DNA of 25,631 nucleotides from Dehalococcoidia bacterium UBA1123 (GCA_002313895.1 DCAW01000170.1:1-25631); one strand, 5' to 3'; positions 1 through 8,314 are shown, counted from the first letter of the stretch. Notes: a model not told the origin generated them from the sequence alone. Numbers and translations: made by a program.

Positions 1-909
1 TCCTCCCTGATGGAACCTCACGAGCGAGGCCACGAGCTTGCGGGCGAAATCGTTGCCCTGGATGATGGTGTAACCAATCTCACGATCGGACAACTTGTTG
101 GAATTGAGGCCGAGCATCTTCTGGGGTGCGGCGATTGATGGTTCTGCAAACAGGGTCAGTACCACATCTGTCCGATAAGAGGATTCCGGCACTGGGAACG
201 GCAACCCAGCCACGGATTCTCTGAATACGACGTCTGCGTCGCCGAAAACTGCTATCCCCTGCCCGACCACATGTCCTACGATGCCGCCGCCATCCTCGAT
301 TGCTACGCCTGCGGAGCCCACGCGTTGAACCGGACACCCGTTGACCCCACGGACACGGTTGTGGTTCTGGGAACTGGCGCAATCGGCTTCACTCTCGGCC
401 AGTTGACGAAGACCTATGGCGCGGGCCGAGTCGTGATGGTCTGGACGCGCCATGAGCAGTTGAAAATCGCGATGGAGGCCGGAGCCACCGACCTCGTTGT
501 TGCGAACCCCAAACACGACCCTGTGGAGGCAGTCATGGAGATCACCGACGGCAACGGCGCAGACTCGGTGTTCGAGACGGTCGGAGGTTCGGCCCCAACG
601 ATGAGTCAGGCCACCGACATGTCGCGCAACGGGGGCGCGATCAGCGTGTTGGGTCTGTTCTCAGAGCCTGTGGAAATCAACGCCGCCATCGCCATGCGGA
701 AAGAACCGCGAATCGAGTGGTCGAACAGCTACTCGTCTTGGCATGGATTCTCGGCGTATCGAACGGCCCTGAACGTACTGGCCAATGGCAAGGTGAATGC
801 CGATCCCATCATAACGACCCACTAGCCCCTATCAGAAATCAACGCCGCGTTTGAGGCCGCTAACGACAAACGAAATTCAGGGGCCATCAAGGTGATGTTC
901 CATTCGTGA
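1..909 (+). pseudogene. zinc-binding alcohol dehydrogenase (MDR family), 5'-truncated by the window, two in-frame stops
   Basis: Reading frame 1 is a medium-chain, zinc-dependent NAD(P) alcohol dehydrogenase from the window edge to the TGA at 907. Visible parts are the GHELAGEIVA block, the structural-zinc loop, a Rossmann segment (VVVLGTGAIGFTLGQ) and the C-terminal EINAAFEAANDKRNSGAIKV block. Two stops interrupt the frame with no frameshift: TGA at 136-138 and TAG at 823-825. The TGA occupies the second position of the C-x2-C-x2-C-x7-C structural zinc motif, so a Cys codon (TGC/TGT) is the expected residue. The TAG lies where relatives have an aromatic or basic residue before PL-EI. A shorter ORF begins at ATG 271, but it would lack the zinc loop and most of the catalytic domain. 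I read this as a pseudogene. Selenocysteine at 136 is possible but less well supported than in the gene at 14009, because the downstream hairpins are weak and the TAG remains unexplained. Confidence 0.75.
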
Positions 910-951
910 AATGGCGCCTGATTGACGCGGTATTAGATGACGTTCGATCTA

Positions 952-1191
952 CTAGTCTTCTTTTTCGAGAGACCTAAATTGCATCTCACTTAATATGGGA
1001 TCGAGTGTAGGTGGCAACTCCGTGTAAATATTATTTAATATTTCAGTCACTTCATCAGTGTCAATCTGCCGCCTATCGACACGAGCTTGGATCGCTTCGA
1101 TAGCAAATTCATCAACGGTTATCCCGACGGCTTCAGTCTGCGATTTTGCTTCTCGATACAACTCCTCTGGAACAGATATAGCATTATTCAT
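952..1191 (-). CDS. small antitoxin-like protein (possible ribbon-helix-helix), orphan
   Basis: A 79-residue ORF starting at ATG 1191. Its N-terminus (MNNAISVPEELYREAKSQ) has the short strand followed by helix that is typical of ribbon-helix-helix antitoxins. The rest is strongly acidic and helical (DTDEVTEILNNIYTELPP). Such antitoxins usually precede a PIN or RelE toxin on the same strand. Downstream here there is only the tail of the broken alcohol dehydrogenase, so no toxin partner is visible. The gene is more AT-rich than its neighbours, which would fit recent acquisition. A 6-bp perfect hairpin with a CTGA loop lies just upstream at 1208-1223. The family assignment comes from the N-terminal pattern only; it may simply be a small hypothetical protein. 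Confidence 0.5.
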   Translation of the reverse strand: MNNAISVPEELYREAKSQTEAVGITVDEFAIEAIQARVDRRQIDTDEVTEILNNIYTELPPTLDPILSEMQFRSLEKED

Positions 1192-1322
1192 TTGTCAACT
1201 GAGAATCCGTCGGCTGACCGACGACGCAGTTTAATCCCCATCCGCTTTCATAGTTCGCATTGGTGTAACGAATTATCGAAATTTACACGACGGTCTGATC
1301 TCGAAGCCCGGCGATTCAAGTT

Positions 1323-2511
1323 TCAGAGTCTATCGACCGTTTCCAATTTCTTGCCGCAAGTTGGCATTGCCCGCTGTATCTCCTCGATGAGAGCGCACGC
1401 GTCAGCGACAGAGTTTCGGGCCTGCAGCCGCTCATCGTACGACCGAGAGTTGTCCATGTATTTTGGGTTTTGCGGAACTTCGCTTATTGCTGACCGCTTC
1501 GCGTCCTCAGGCAGATGATCTCGGTGGGCAACACTAGTGAATCCCAGTGCCTCTGCTCTGGCAGCCACTCCTGGTTGATCTCGACCCATCGGAACCAGCG
1601 GCATTGGCACTCCACAGTACAAGGACTTGGAAACAATACCGTGGCCGGCGTGATTGACAGATAATGCTGCCTGTTTAAGAACTTCGGAATGTGGAACGTA
1701 CTGCTCGATGCGCGCGTTGGCCGGAATCGATTCAAACTCATCTTGACTCGGGCATCTCCTCGGGTCAAGAGCGTCCGAACCGGGTAATCCGACAATACGT
1801 TCATTGCAATCTGTGCGAGGCGTTGCTCGCCCGATTGCCGGACAAGGCTGAGCGACACCTACGCCCACGGATCACCGCTTTCGTCTAGATATTGAGGGCG
1901 ATCCTGCCGCGGCTCCCACGGCAATGGACCTACCCAATAATGGTTGTCTGGTTTTGGATCAGGCGGCGGATCGAACTGTGGATCTGTTCCATGAATTGCG
2001 AGATCAACTTGCCCGAACAACACCATTGCTTCTGAGACGAACGGGTCATCTGCGACAGCGAAATCCTGATCGAAAGCGCTCGTGATCCAGGCCCGAAATA
2101 ATACGACCCGTTCAGGCAGCATAGAGCCGTTCCGAGTTTCTCACGCACAATCGTGCCTAAATACAGTGTTGTAAGTAAACTACAAACCACGACGTGAGGT
2201 CTGAAATCGGACAAGGTGGCAACGCAATTGTCGAATACTGCGTCGCCCCAATCGAGCAAAAACAACCTCGATTCTTGCAGTTTCCCGACACTCCGGCGCC
2301 ATCGGTCTAGGTAACTGAACATTTCCAACTCGGGAGGCAGAGGTTGAATGCTCAGTCAAACACCTCGGGTCACCTCAATCAGACGCTGGTCCCCGATGAA
2401 CAAGACATCGTTCCCTCTTTCGATCAGTCCGGTCACGAGGGCTTGTAGAGGCGGCACGTCTCCGGCGCCGACAGACGTGCCTATGACGAGAACCCGCTTT
2501 TTATGGTTCAT
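1323..2511 (-). pseudogene. UGT/MGT-type glycosyltransferase, decayed (nonsense codons plus frameshifts)
   Basis: Start is ATG 2511 (MNHKKRVLVIGTSVGAGDVP), the usual N-terminal strand and glycine loop of GT-B macrolide/UDP-glucuronosyl-type glycosyltransferases. The nucleotide-sugar-binding half is recognisable near the 3' end: ARIEQYVPHSEVL, NHAGHGIVSKSLYCGVP and PMGRDQP. The gene is broken repeatedly. There is a TGA at 2356-2358 (codon 52), a frame change near 2080-2105, a TAG at 1859-1861 inside GDPWA-VSLSL, and another frame change near 1735-1760. All pieces are in family order and together give about 390 residues, a normal length. It follows the MFS/galU/CoA-transferase run on the same strand, so a working ancestor could have used UDP-glucose made by GalU. 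The number of lesions makes this a clear pseudogene unless the assembly is faulty here. Confidence 0.8.
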
Positions 2512-2546
2512 CGACCCAGACTTCCCAAACATCCCGATCTACAAAC

Positions 2547-3752
2547 TTACACCACGCTCGCATCCCGAAGTTCGGCCAGCCTCGCATCGTCAATACCTGC
2601 GAATTCGCTCAAAACCTCGGCAGTATGCGCTCCTAACAGAGGCGCGGGAGTGACCGTCACCGGAGAGTCGGACAGCTTCACAGGGCATCCCGGAACCATG
2701 AACTCGCCGCGCTCTGGATGATCTATCGTGACGATCATCTCTCGTTCGCGCAGGTGTTCGTCGTAGTAGATATCCTCGGCGTTGAACGTGGCGCTGCAAG
2801 GAACCCCTGCTTCGCCGAGAATCCGCATGCCTTCTTGCTTGGTGTGCTTCATCGTCCACTCTTCAATCATTGCGTTGATCTCTGCTGACGCTTCGGGGTG
2901 GTCGGACGGGTCCGCGTATATTGGGTCTTCGAGCAGCTCTTCTCGGCCTATGGTGGTGAGCATCGCGGTCCACATACGACCTCGACGGGCCATCGCCGTC
3001 AGGTATATATAATCGTCCGGCCCGCCGGGCGCAGACTTGAAAGTCCCGACTCCTGCCCTACCGCCCCAACCATTGCCGCGGCGAGGAGGAGACACTTTGG
3101 TTTCGTTGAACGAGTTCATCCAGATACGGGAGAAGTTCACTACGGCGTCCTGCATCGACACTTCCACCACCTGCCCTTTGCCAGTGGTCTGCCTCTGCCA
3201 AAGCGCGGCAAGGATGCCGATCACCGTGTGCATTCCGGTGCCGGTGTCGCCTATGGTAATTCCTGGGCGGACGGGAGGGCCGCCCGGATCACCTGTAGCG
3301 CACAAAGCGCCGCCAGCGGCCTGGGCCACAGGGTCGAAACTCTTTATGTGGCTGTACGGGCCATAGGTTCCGAACCCTTTGATTCGCGCCAGAATAATTT
3401 TGGGGTTGACCCCTTTCAGCACATCGTAGCCCAGACCCAGCCGTTCCAAAGCGCCGGGCGCAAGATTTTCAGCGACAATGTCGCCCTGTTTGACCAACTC
3501 GAAAAATATCTCCCGGCCCTCGTCGGTTTTGAGGTTCAATCCCACGCTGCGCTTATTGTTGTTGAGGTTCAAAAAATATGAGGAGTCCATGTCGCCAGGA
3601 ACGCTCTGAACAGAGCGGCCAGGATCGCCTCTGGTCGGCTCTTCAATCTTGATGACGTCTGCCCCCAGCCAGGCCATCATCTGTGTGCAGGAGGTGCCTG
3701 CTTCAAACTGTGTCAGGTCGATTATTCGGATTCCGTTTAGAGCCTTGTCCAT
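2547..3752 (-). CDS. CaiB/BaiF family (class III) CoA-transferase
   Basis: A 401-residue protein starting at ATG 3752 and ending in TAA, full length for the formyl-CoA transferase/CaiB family. These cytoplasmic enzymes move CoA between carboxylic acids through an aspartyl-CoA thioester. The family N-terminus (LNGIRIIDLTQFEAG...ADVIKIEEP) and the RSVGLNLKT block are present. The catalytic aspartate is in ITIGDTGTG at residue 169, the same number as in Oxalobacter formyl-CoA transferase. The substrate cannot be read from sequence; SAR202-type genomes carry many paralogues linked to breakdown of recalcitrant organic acids. It lies 33 bp after galU on the same strand and probably shares its transcript. 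The long plus-strand ORF opposite it (2898-3581) is a shadow. Confidence 0.92.
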   Translation of the reverse strand: MDKALNGIRIIDLTQFEAGTSCTQMMAWLGADVIKIEEPTRGDPGRSVQSVPGDMDSSYFLNLNNNKRSVGLNLKTDEGREIFFELVKQGDIVAENLAPGALERLGLGYDVLKGVNPKIILARIKGFGTYGPYSHIKSFDPVAQAAGGALCATGDPGGPPVRPGITIGDTGTGMHTVIGILAALWQRQTTGKGQVVEVSMQDAVVNFSRIWMNSFNETKVSPPRRGNGWGGRAGVGTFKSAPGGPDDYIYLTAMARRGRMWTAMLTTIGREELLEDPIYADPSDHPEASAEINAMIEEWTMKHTKQEGMRILGEAGVPCSATFNAEDIYYDEHLREREMIVTIDHPERGEFMVPGCPVKLSDSPVTVTPAPLLGAHTAEVLSEFAGIDDARLAELRDASVV

Positions 3753-3785
3753 GACGAATGCCTCCTTGGCGTGTCCCGTGTGCTT

Positions 3786-4658
3786 CTAGCGTCCGTGCTC
3801 AGCGATTGCCAATTTCATCCATTCAACGATGTCATCTTTCATCTCGTCCCGTTGGAGGGCGGCGTGAATCGACGCCTTCAAGAGTCCCGCCGGTGTGCCG
3901 ACGTCGAAGTGTCGCCCAGGGAACCTGTAGGCTCGGACGCCGGGGTTTTCCATCATCACTTTGATGGCGTCGGTTAGTTGAATTTCGCCAACCGCGCCCG
4001 GTTCGACCCGCTCCAGAATGTCAAATATCTCAGGCGACAGCACGTACCGGCCAATTATCGCGAGATTGGAGGGAGCGTTCTCGAGGCTTGGTTTTTCGAC
4101 CATTCCCGACAACACATACTCGCTGTCAGACACCGGACGGCCGTCGACGATGCCCAGGAACGGAACCGCAGAATCTGGAACATCCTTGACCGCGATCACG
4201 TTAGAGCCGTGCTCGCGGTACTGTTCAATCATCGAGCCGATGGTCGGCATTGCGCCCCAGATTATGTCGTCGGGCAAAAACACCGCGAAGGGTTCATCTC
4301 CGATTATTTCCCTGGCCATCAAAACAGCGTGGCCCAGCCCCAGTTGCTGTTCTTGAAGAACCGTGGACACGTTGACCATTCGAGCGATAGCCCGCATCTC
4401 ATCGGCCCTCGACGTGTTTCCTCGGCTGTCCAGAGCATCCTCAAGCTCCGCATTGTTTTGAAAATACCTCTCAACCGTCTCCTGGTTCTTAGATACCACG
4501 AACATTATATCGCGAATGCCGGCCTCCGCCGCCTCGGCCACCGCGTAGTGCAACGCTGGATGATCCAGGACAGGAATCATGTTTTTCGGTATCGATTTGG
4601 TCACCGGAAGAAATCGGGTGCCTAATCCTGCGACCGGTATGATCGCTTTTCTCACCAT
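3786..4658 (-). CDS. galU: UTP--glucose-1-phosphate uridylyltransferase
   Basis: A 290-residue GalU-type nucleotidyltransferase that makes UDP-glucose from UTP and glucose-1-phosphate. The N-terminal nucleotide-binding motif GLGTRFLPVTKSIPKNMIPV (residues 11-30) is clear; the usual PKEMLP reads PKNMIP here. Further family blocks are FVVSKNQETVERYF, LGLGHAVLMA, the metal-site region FAVFLPDDI and the C-terminal GRHFDVGTPAGLLKA. It begins 2 bp after the MFS gene stop with a G-rich Shine-Dalgarno-like stretch and ends in TAG. This close spacing indicates co-transcription with the upstream exporter and the downstream CoA-transferase. Product nucleotide sugars would feed envelope polysaccharide or the now-broken glycosyltransferase next door. 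Assignment is firm at family level; closely related thymidylyltransferases are less likely. Confidence 0.93.
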   Translation of the reverse strand: MVRKAIIPVAGLGTRFLPVTKSIPKNMIPVLDHPALHYAVAEAAEAGIRDIMFVVSKNQETVERYFQNNAELEDALDSRGNTSRADEMRAIARMVNVSTVLQEQQLGLGHAVLMAREIIGDEPFAVFLPDDIIWGAMPTIGSMIEQYREHGSNVIAVKDVPDSAVPFLGIVDGRPVSDSEYVLSGMVEKPSLENAPSNLAIIGRYVLSPEIFDILERVEPGAVGEIQLTDAIKVMMENPGVRAYRFPGRHFDVGTPAGLLKASIHAALQRDEMKDDIVEWMKLAIAEHGR

Positions 4659-4660
4659 GT

Positions 4661-6022
4661 TCAGTCAGCCCCCACGCCTACTTGGGTAGGAGCCACCCAT
4701 CCGGTCCGATACATGCGACGAAGATCCGCCTGTCCCAACGCTAGGCTCAACACCACCGCCACAAACATCACACCTGTCACAAAAAGTATCGGAGGCGCGG
4801 ACAGAGTATCCGCCATGAACCCGTACACCAGGTTCGCGAAGGCCATCACGCCGCCAGCGTGGAGTATGTAGAGGCTGGAAATCCGCCCCCTTATGCGGTC
4901 GGGCACGACTGACTGGATGTAAGTGCTGGTCAGCGCCATGAAAACAGACTGTGAAGCGCCCATGCCTGCCGAAGCCAGCAGAGCCAAAGGCACGTTGAAG
5001 CTGAACGCGAACAGCACGGGCGTGACGCCGCTCAAAATGCCCGTCCAAATCAGCATTTGACCTTTTAGCCGTTCGTTGCGAACTCCCGCCATGAAGAGGG
5101 TTCCGAACAGCGAACCGACACCGAACGCCATCACCAGATAACCTAGTATCGACCCGTCGCTTGCCCCCAATTCCTCTCTGGAGAACACCGGCAGCAGCGA
5201 GTCGTTCGACATCACCAGTGCGCAGTGAAACGCCACCAAGAGTATGAAAATCGCGATGGTCTTGTTCGTGTAGATATACACCAGGCCATCGACCATGCTC
5301 CGCGCCAGCCCATGCTCAGGCGCGCTCTCGCCTCTGGACGCCGTGCGGACACTTGTCATCTGAAATGTTCCTGCAAATTGGAACACCGCGCTTAACACGA
5401 GCACGCCGGAAATGCCGATGAAATCCACTGCCAGCAGAGGCGATGCCACCAACAAACCGAAGAACCTAGCCCCGTGCCTGGTCGCCGCGTTCAAAGTGAT
5501 GGCGTTTAGCAGGTCTTCCCTGGGAACCTGGTTGGGAATCAGAGCCTGGACAGCCGGTTCCTGGGTCGCTCGAAACACTCCGTTGGCAAAGGCCAGCGCA
5601 GCCAGATGCCACAATTCGAGAATCCCAGCGATAGTCAACGCCGCTGCGAGGGTCGTAACCACGCCACTGGACGCGAAAGTCACTATTGCTAGCTTGCGCC
5701 GGTCCAACCTGTCTGCCATCAGTCCAGCGACAGGGGACACAATCAGAAACGGAATCATCCCTGAGAACGCGATGATTCCCACCCAACCGCTTGAGTCCGA
5801 GCGTTCAAGGACTAACCACGCGGATGCAACAATGAATGTCCACATGGCCCCCCCAGAAAACATATTCGCGGCCCACATGCGCCGATAGTCGCGATGGCGC
5901 AGCGCCGCGAAGTGGGGCATGTTTTGGATTTCGCGAACTGGGGGCAAATTCAACATAAGTAAAAAATCATCCGATGTCACTAGCGTCGAAAGCACGGCGA
6001 TTATATCAGCCCTACCCACCAT
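4661..6022 (-). CDS. MFS transporter (MFS_3 / enterobactin-exporter-like)
   Basis: A 453-residue polytopic membrane protein with about 12 hydrophobic segments. It carries the MFS signature loop between TM2 and TM3 (GLMADRLDRRKLAI) and a related loop in the second half (VPDRIRGRISSLYI). The overall pattern resembles the MFS_3/EntS-like exporters, which usually expel small molecules or drugs. Translation probably starts later than ATG 6022: the first 34 residues look unlike the family, and Met35 begins MPHFAALRHRDYRRMW, the usual cytosolic N-terminus just before TM1. No convincing Shine-Dalgarno marks either site. It is the first gene of the minus-strand run with galU and the CoA-transferase. 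The substrate is unknown. Confidence 0.88.
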   Translation of the reverse strand: MVGRADIIAVLSTLVTSDDFLLMLNLPPVREIQNMPHFAALRHRDYRRMWAANMFSGGAMWTFIVASAWLVLERSDSSGWVGIIAFSGMIPFLIVSPVAGLMADRLDRRKLAIVTFASSGVVTTLAAALTIAGILELWHLAALAFANGVFRATQEPAVQALIPNQVPREDLLNAITLNAATRHGARFFGLLVASPLLAVDFIGISGVLVLSAVFQFAGTFQMTSVRTASRGESAPEHGLARSMVDGLVYIYTNKTIAIFILLVAFHCALVMSNDSLLPVFSREELGASDGSILGYLVMAFGVGSLFGTLFMAGVRNERLKGQMLIWTGILSGVTPVLFAFSFNVPLALLASAGMGASQSVFMALTSTYIQSVVPDRIRGRISSLYILHAGGVMAFANLVYGFMADTLSAPPILFVTGVMFVAVVLSLALGQADLRRMYRTGWVAPTQVGVGAD

Positions 6023-6044
6023 CTGTAAGTCAACTGATACTCAC

Positions 6045-6599
6045 GTGGAACTGGAAAAATCAAACCCTTCGCCGACTGAATGTTATCAAGATGATATCTA
6101 CGTTCGTTTGGACAATGGGGACATCTTATTGGCGTTCGGTTTCGCGCTGACATTCATATTCTTAGCCACTCCGGTGAACGCGGATAACCCGAGCGCTTCG
6201 TCGTTTGACGATGAGGGTCCACCGCCCTGGGCAGACGCTGAAGTCGTCAGGCAGCCGGATTCCGAGGTCCGACGCCGACTTGCAGGATTCTACACTTACC
6301 AAGACTCAAACCAAACTGCCGTCTCTGAGATCTCGGTGTCGAAAGATTCCGAGTTCAAGAATCGTCCAATAATTAGGATACCAACTGGCTTGCGCCCAAA
6401 TGAAACCCTCTACAGCAATGCCATGACGCATCGCGCAAACAGCTCTCGTCCCGGACTCTCCGACCAACTCCCCGGCTTGAAATCATTTGCTCTATGGACG
6501 TTGGGCGTCGTCGGTCTCTTTGGCATTTTGGTAATCGTGGTAGGACTCATGGCGACTGGCCTGTTGGAACAAAATCACCACACACGTCGCAGAGCGTGA
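6045..6599 (+). CDS. hypothetical membrane-anchored protein with an exported middle domain
   Basis: I do not recognise the family. The frame is open from 5919 to 6599, but its first part overlaps the antisense MFS start, so a GTG at 6045 or TTG at 6108 is more plausible; neither has a clear ribosome-binding site. It has an N-terminal hydrophobic stretch (ILLAFGFALTFIFLATPVNA) that could be a signal peptide or anchor, then about 90 polar, Pro/Ser/Asp-rich residues. A C-terminal transmembrane helix follows (LWTLGVVGLFGILVIVVGLM), then a short tail with TRRRA. This suggests a protein held in the membrane with a small extracytoplasmic domain. The gene is transcribed away from the MFS gene and ends shortly before the rhaM-like gene. 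Reality of the gene is likely but the start is uncertain. Confidence 0.5.
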   Translation: MELEKSNPSPTECYQDDIYVRLDNGDILLAFGFALTFIFLATPVNADNPSASSFDDEGPPPWADAEVVRQPDSEVRRRLAGFYTYQDSNQTAVSEISVSKDSEFKNRPIIRIPTGLRPNETLYSNAMTHRANSSRPGLSDQLPGLKSFALWTLGVVGLFGILVIVVGLMATGLLEQNHHTRRRA

Positions 6600-6628
6600 C
6601 ATCCCGGTTGCTTCGTCGTCCACTTGGG

Positions 6629-6634
6629 TATAAT
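6629..6634 (+). promoter_or_regulatory. candidate -10 element (TATAAT) ahead of the rhaM-family gene
   Basis: A perfect TATAAT lies 27 bp before the ATG at 6662, giving a leader of about 20 nt. No good -35 hexamer is seen 16-18 bp upstream (the nearest is TTGCTT with 15 bp), so support is partial. Confidence 0.4.
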
Positions 6635-6661
6635 GTTTCCCCAACCAGTATCGTCGAGCGT

Positions 6662-7015
6662 ATGGCTTCGGCGCAGAAGGAGGGTGCCAAAATCAAACGA
6701 GTAGGGTTCTTGCTAAAGGTCAAAGAGGATTTGCTGGAGGAGTACACAGCCCATCATGAAACCGTGTGGCCTGGGATGCTCGAGGCTCTCAGCCGCTCAG
6801 GATGGCGGAACTACTCGATTTTTGCCCGACCAGACGGCCTGCTGTTCGGGTATTTCGAGGCAGACACTGGCTTCGAGACATCACTTGAAAGTATGGATCG
6901 TGAAGAGGTGAACGCCGGATGGCAGGAGTTTATGGCCCCGTACTTCGAGATTCCAGAACGGGCACGGCCTGACCAGATGATGGTCGAGCTGGACGAGATA
7001 TTTCATCTGGACTGA
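6662..7015 (+). CDS. L-rhamnose mutarotase family (RhaM-like) protein
   Basis: A 117-residue protein from ATG 6662. From residue 12 on it matches the RhaM/DUF718 dimeric alpha-beta barrel fold: KRVGFLLKVKEDLLEEY, then HHETVWPGM, which contains the catalytic-histidine region of E. coli RhaM, then GWRNYSIFARPDGLLFGYFE. Family members interconvert anomers of L-rhamnose or related 6-deoxy-sugars. The ORF stays open upstream to 6494, but that part overlaps the preceding gene and is not conserved in kind. The gene ends 23 bp before an SDR dehydrogenase, and two mandelate-racemase-type enzymes lie nearby on the other strand. That combination fits a non-phosphorylating sugar or sugar-acid oxidation route (mutarotase, dehydrogenase, dehydratase). 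The actual sugar is inference. Confidence 0.82.
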   Translation: MASAQKEGAKIKRVGFLLKVKEDLLEEYTAHHETVWPGMLEALSRSGWRNYSIFARPDGLLFGYFEADTGFETSLESMDREEVNAGWQEFMAPYFEIPERARPDQMMVELDEIFHLD

Positions 7016-7038
7016 TTTTCACGCCACGGGAGTGTCTT

Positions 7039-7803
7039 ATGAGACTGAGCGACAGGGTAGCAATAGTCACCGGAGGAGCCGCGGGCATTGGTCGGGAAAT
7101 ATCCCGCTTGTTCGCCGAGGAGGGCGCGAAAGTTGTAATCGCTGACATCGACGAGGCCGGAGGCGCTGAGACCGAACGCCTCATTCGAGACGTTGGAGGC
7201 GATGCCAGCTTCCTAACCACAGACGTGTCTCAAGAGCCGGCGGTCAAGGAACTAGTGTCCCACGCCGTCTCGACCTTCGGGCCGGTCAGCGTGCTGGTCA
7301 ACAACGCCGCCGCCTTCGTGTTCGGCGAGGTGCAGGATGTCACAGACGCCGATTGGCAGAAGGTCTTCGGCGTAAACGTCATAGGCTCGTCCTACTGCGT
7401 GCGTAACGTCGTGCCAATTATGGAAGAGGCAGGCGGAGGATCGATCGTCAACATCGCTTCTGTCAGCGGTTTTATAGCTCAGCCGGCTTTCATCCCCTAC
7501 AACGCCTCAAAAGGTGCCGTGTTGCAGCTTACTCGGTGCCTCGCGATGGACTTGGCTCACAAGAAAATCCGGGTGAACTGCGTCTGTCCGGGCGCCGTCC
7601 AGACCCAGGCTTCGGAGATTCATCGGAAGTTTGTCGGAGCGGACAAGGAATCATTCGACGCCGAGGCCGCCAATTCCAGTTTCCTCAAGCGCGTTGCCCA
7701 GCCGAGAGAGATTGCCTATGGCGCTCTTTTCCTGGCCTCAGACGAGTCGTCTTTCATGACCGGCGCTCCGTTGATTATGGATGGCGGAGCAACGGCCCAG
7801 TAA
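7039..7803 (+). CDS. short-chain dehydrogenase/reductase (SDR, classical)
   Basis: A 254-residue NAD(P)-dependent oxidoreductase. The nucleotide-binding TGGAAGIG motif is at residues 11-18, followed by NNAA, the catalytic Ser in IVNIASVSG, and the YNASK catalytic tetrad element. The C-terminus (PLIMDGGATAQ) is typical. An acidic residue after beta-2 (IADIDEA) favours NAD(H) over NADP(H). A Shine-Dalgarno-like GGGAG lies a few bases before the ATG, and the gene begins 23 bp after the RhaM-like gene, so they are likely one transcript. The gene ends in TAA just before a large inverted repeat that may end transcription. The substrate is probably a sugar, sugar lactone or other secondary alcohol; this cannot be settled by sequence. 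Confidence 0.92.
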   Translation: MRLSDRVAIVTGGAAGIGREISRLFAEEGAKVVIADIDEAGGAETERLIRDVGGDASFLTTDVSQEPAVKELVSHAVSTFGPVSVLVNNAAAFVFGEVQDVTDADWQKVFGVNVIGSSYCVRNVVPIMEEAGGGSIVNIASVSGFIAQPAFIPYNASKGAVLQLTRCLAMDLAHKKIRVNCVCPGAVQTQASEIHRKFVGADKESFDAEAANSSFLKRVAQPREIAYGALFLASDESSFMTGAPLIMDGGATAQ

Positions 7804-7807
7804 CTTA

Positions 7808-7860
7808 CAGATCAGCGCAACGCGAGAACATGTGAAGTTTCTTTATGTTGCGCTGATCTG
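7808..7860. repeat. perfect 14-bp inverted repeat between convergent genes
   Basis: The arms at 7808-7821 and 7847-7860 (left arm CAGATCAGCGCAAC) are exact reverse complements, separated by 25 bp. It lies directly after the SDR stop and before the end of the convergent CheW-like gene. It could act as a bidirectional transcription stop, but neither side has a proper T-run, so it is not a canonical intrinsic terminator. Confidence 0.6.
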
Positions 7861-7884
7861 ATCCGAGTGTTGTTCGGGTAATAG

Positions 7885-8292
7885 CTAGTCTGCTGCTCCA
7901 GCCACTTCGGCGTCGTTGCCGACATTGGATAAAGCCGCCATTTCGCTCTCCGTGAGCACTTTCTCCAGGTCCGGCAGGATGACCAGCCGGCCTTCCAGCT
8001 TCACGATGCCCAACAGGCACACCGAGTCCGGCGTGGTTATCACCGACAATGGAGGCTCCACCGAGTCTGACGCAATCCGCAGAACCTTTGTCACCGCATC
8101 GACGATCACGTCGATGTCCTGCCCGCCAATGTCCACAACCACGATCCGGTTGTCTCGGTTCTGATGATTGCGCTTCCCTGAACTGCCCTCCGGGCTTCGG
8201 AAATCAAAGTCATAACAATATTCCTCACATTGAGAACTAAACAGGTTGTCCATTGAATTATGGCTCGTCATCACCAAAATCGTGTCATTCAA
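7885..8292 (-). CDS. CheW-like protein, C-terminal half only (probably truncated)
   Basis: The frame runs from TTG 8292 to TAG, 135 residues. The part from about residue 48 on matches the second subdomain of CheW (NRIVVVDIGGQDIDVIVDAV, then ILPDLEKVL), the scaffold that couples chemoreceptors to CheA. The first subdomain, normally about 60 residues with a VRGVINLRG-type loop, is missing. The upstream residues (FSSQCEEYCYDFDFRSPEG) do not resemble it. No cheA, receptor or flagellar gene lies in the window. The gene is convergent with the SDR and separated from it by the 14-bp inverted repeat. It is either a broken CheW or a single-subdomain relic recruited for something else. The start codon is uncertain (ATG codons follow at residues 8 and 14). 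Confidence 0.55.
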   Translation of the reverse strand: MNDTILVMTSHNSMDNLFSSQCEEYCYDFDFRSPEGSSGKRNHQNRDNRIVVVDIGGQDIDVIVDAVTKVLRIASDSVEPPLSVITTPDSVCLLGIVKLEGRLVILPDLEKVLTESEMAALSNVGNDAEVAGAAD

Positions 8293-8314
8293 GCGTCGTC
8301 ATTGCTGTCTCTCT

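Noticed and set aside
2356..2358. TGA at codon 52 of the glycosyltransferase as a further selenocysteine
   Set aside because: The position is not a conserved Cys in the family (a Gly codon GGA to TGA change is more natural), no convincing hairpin follows, and the gene has frameshifts as well.
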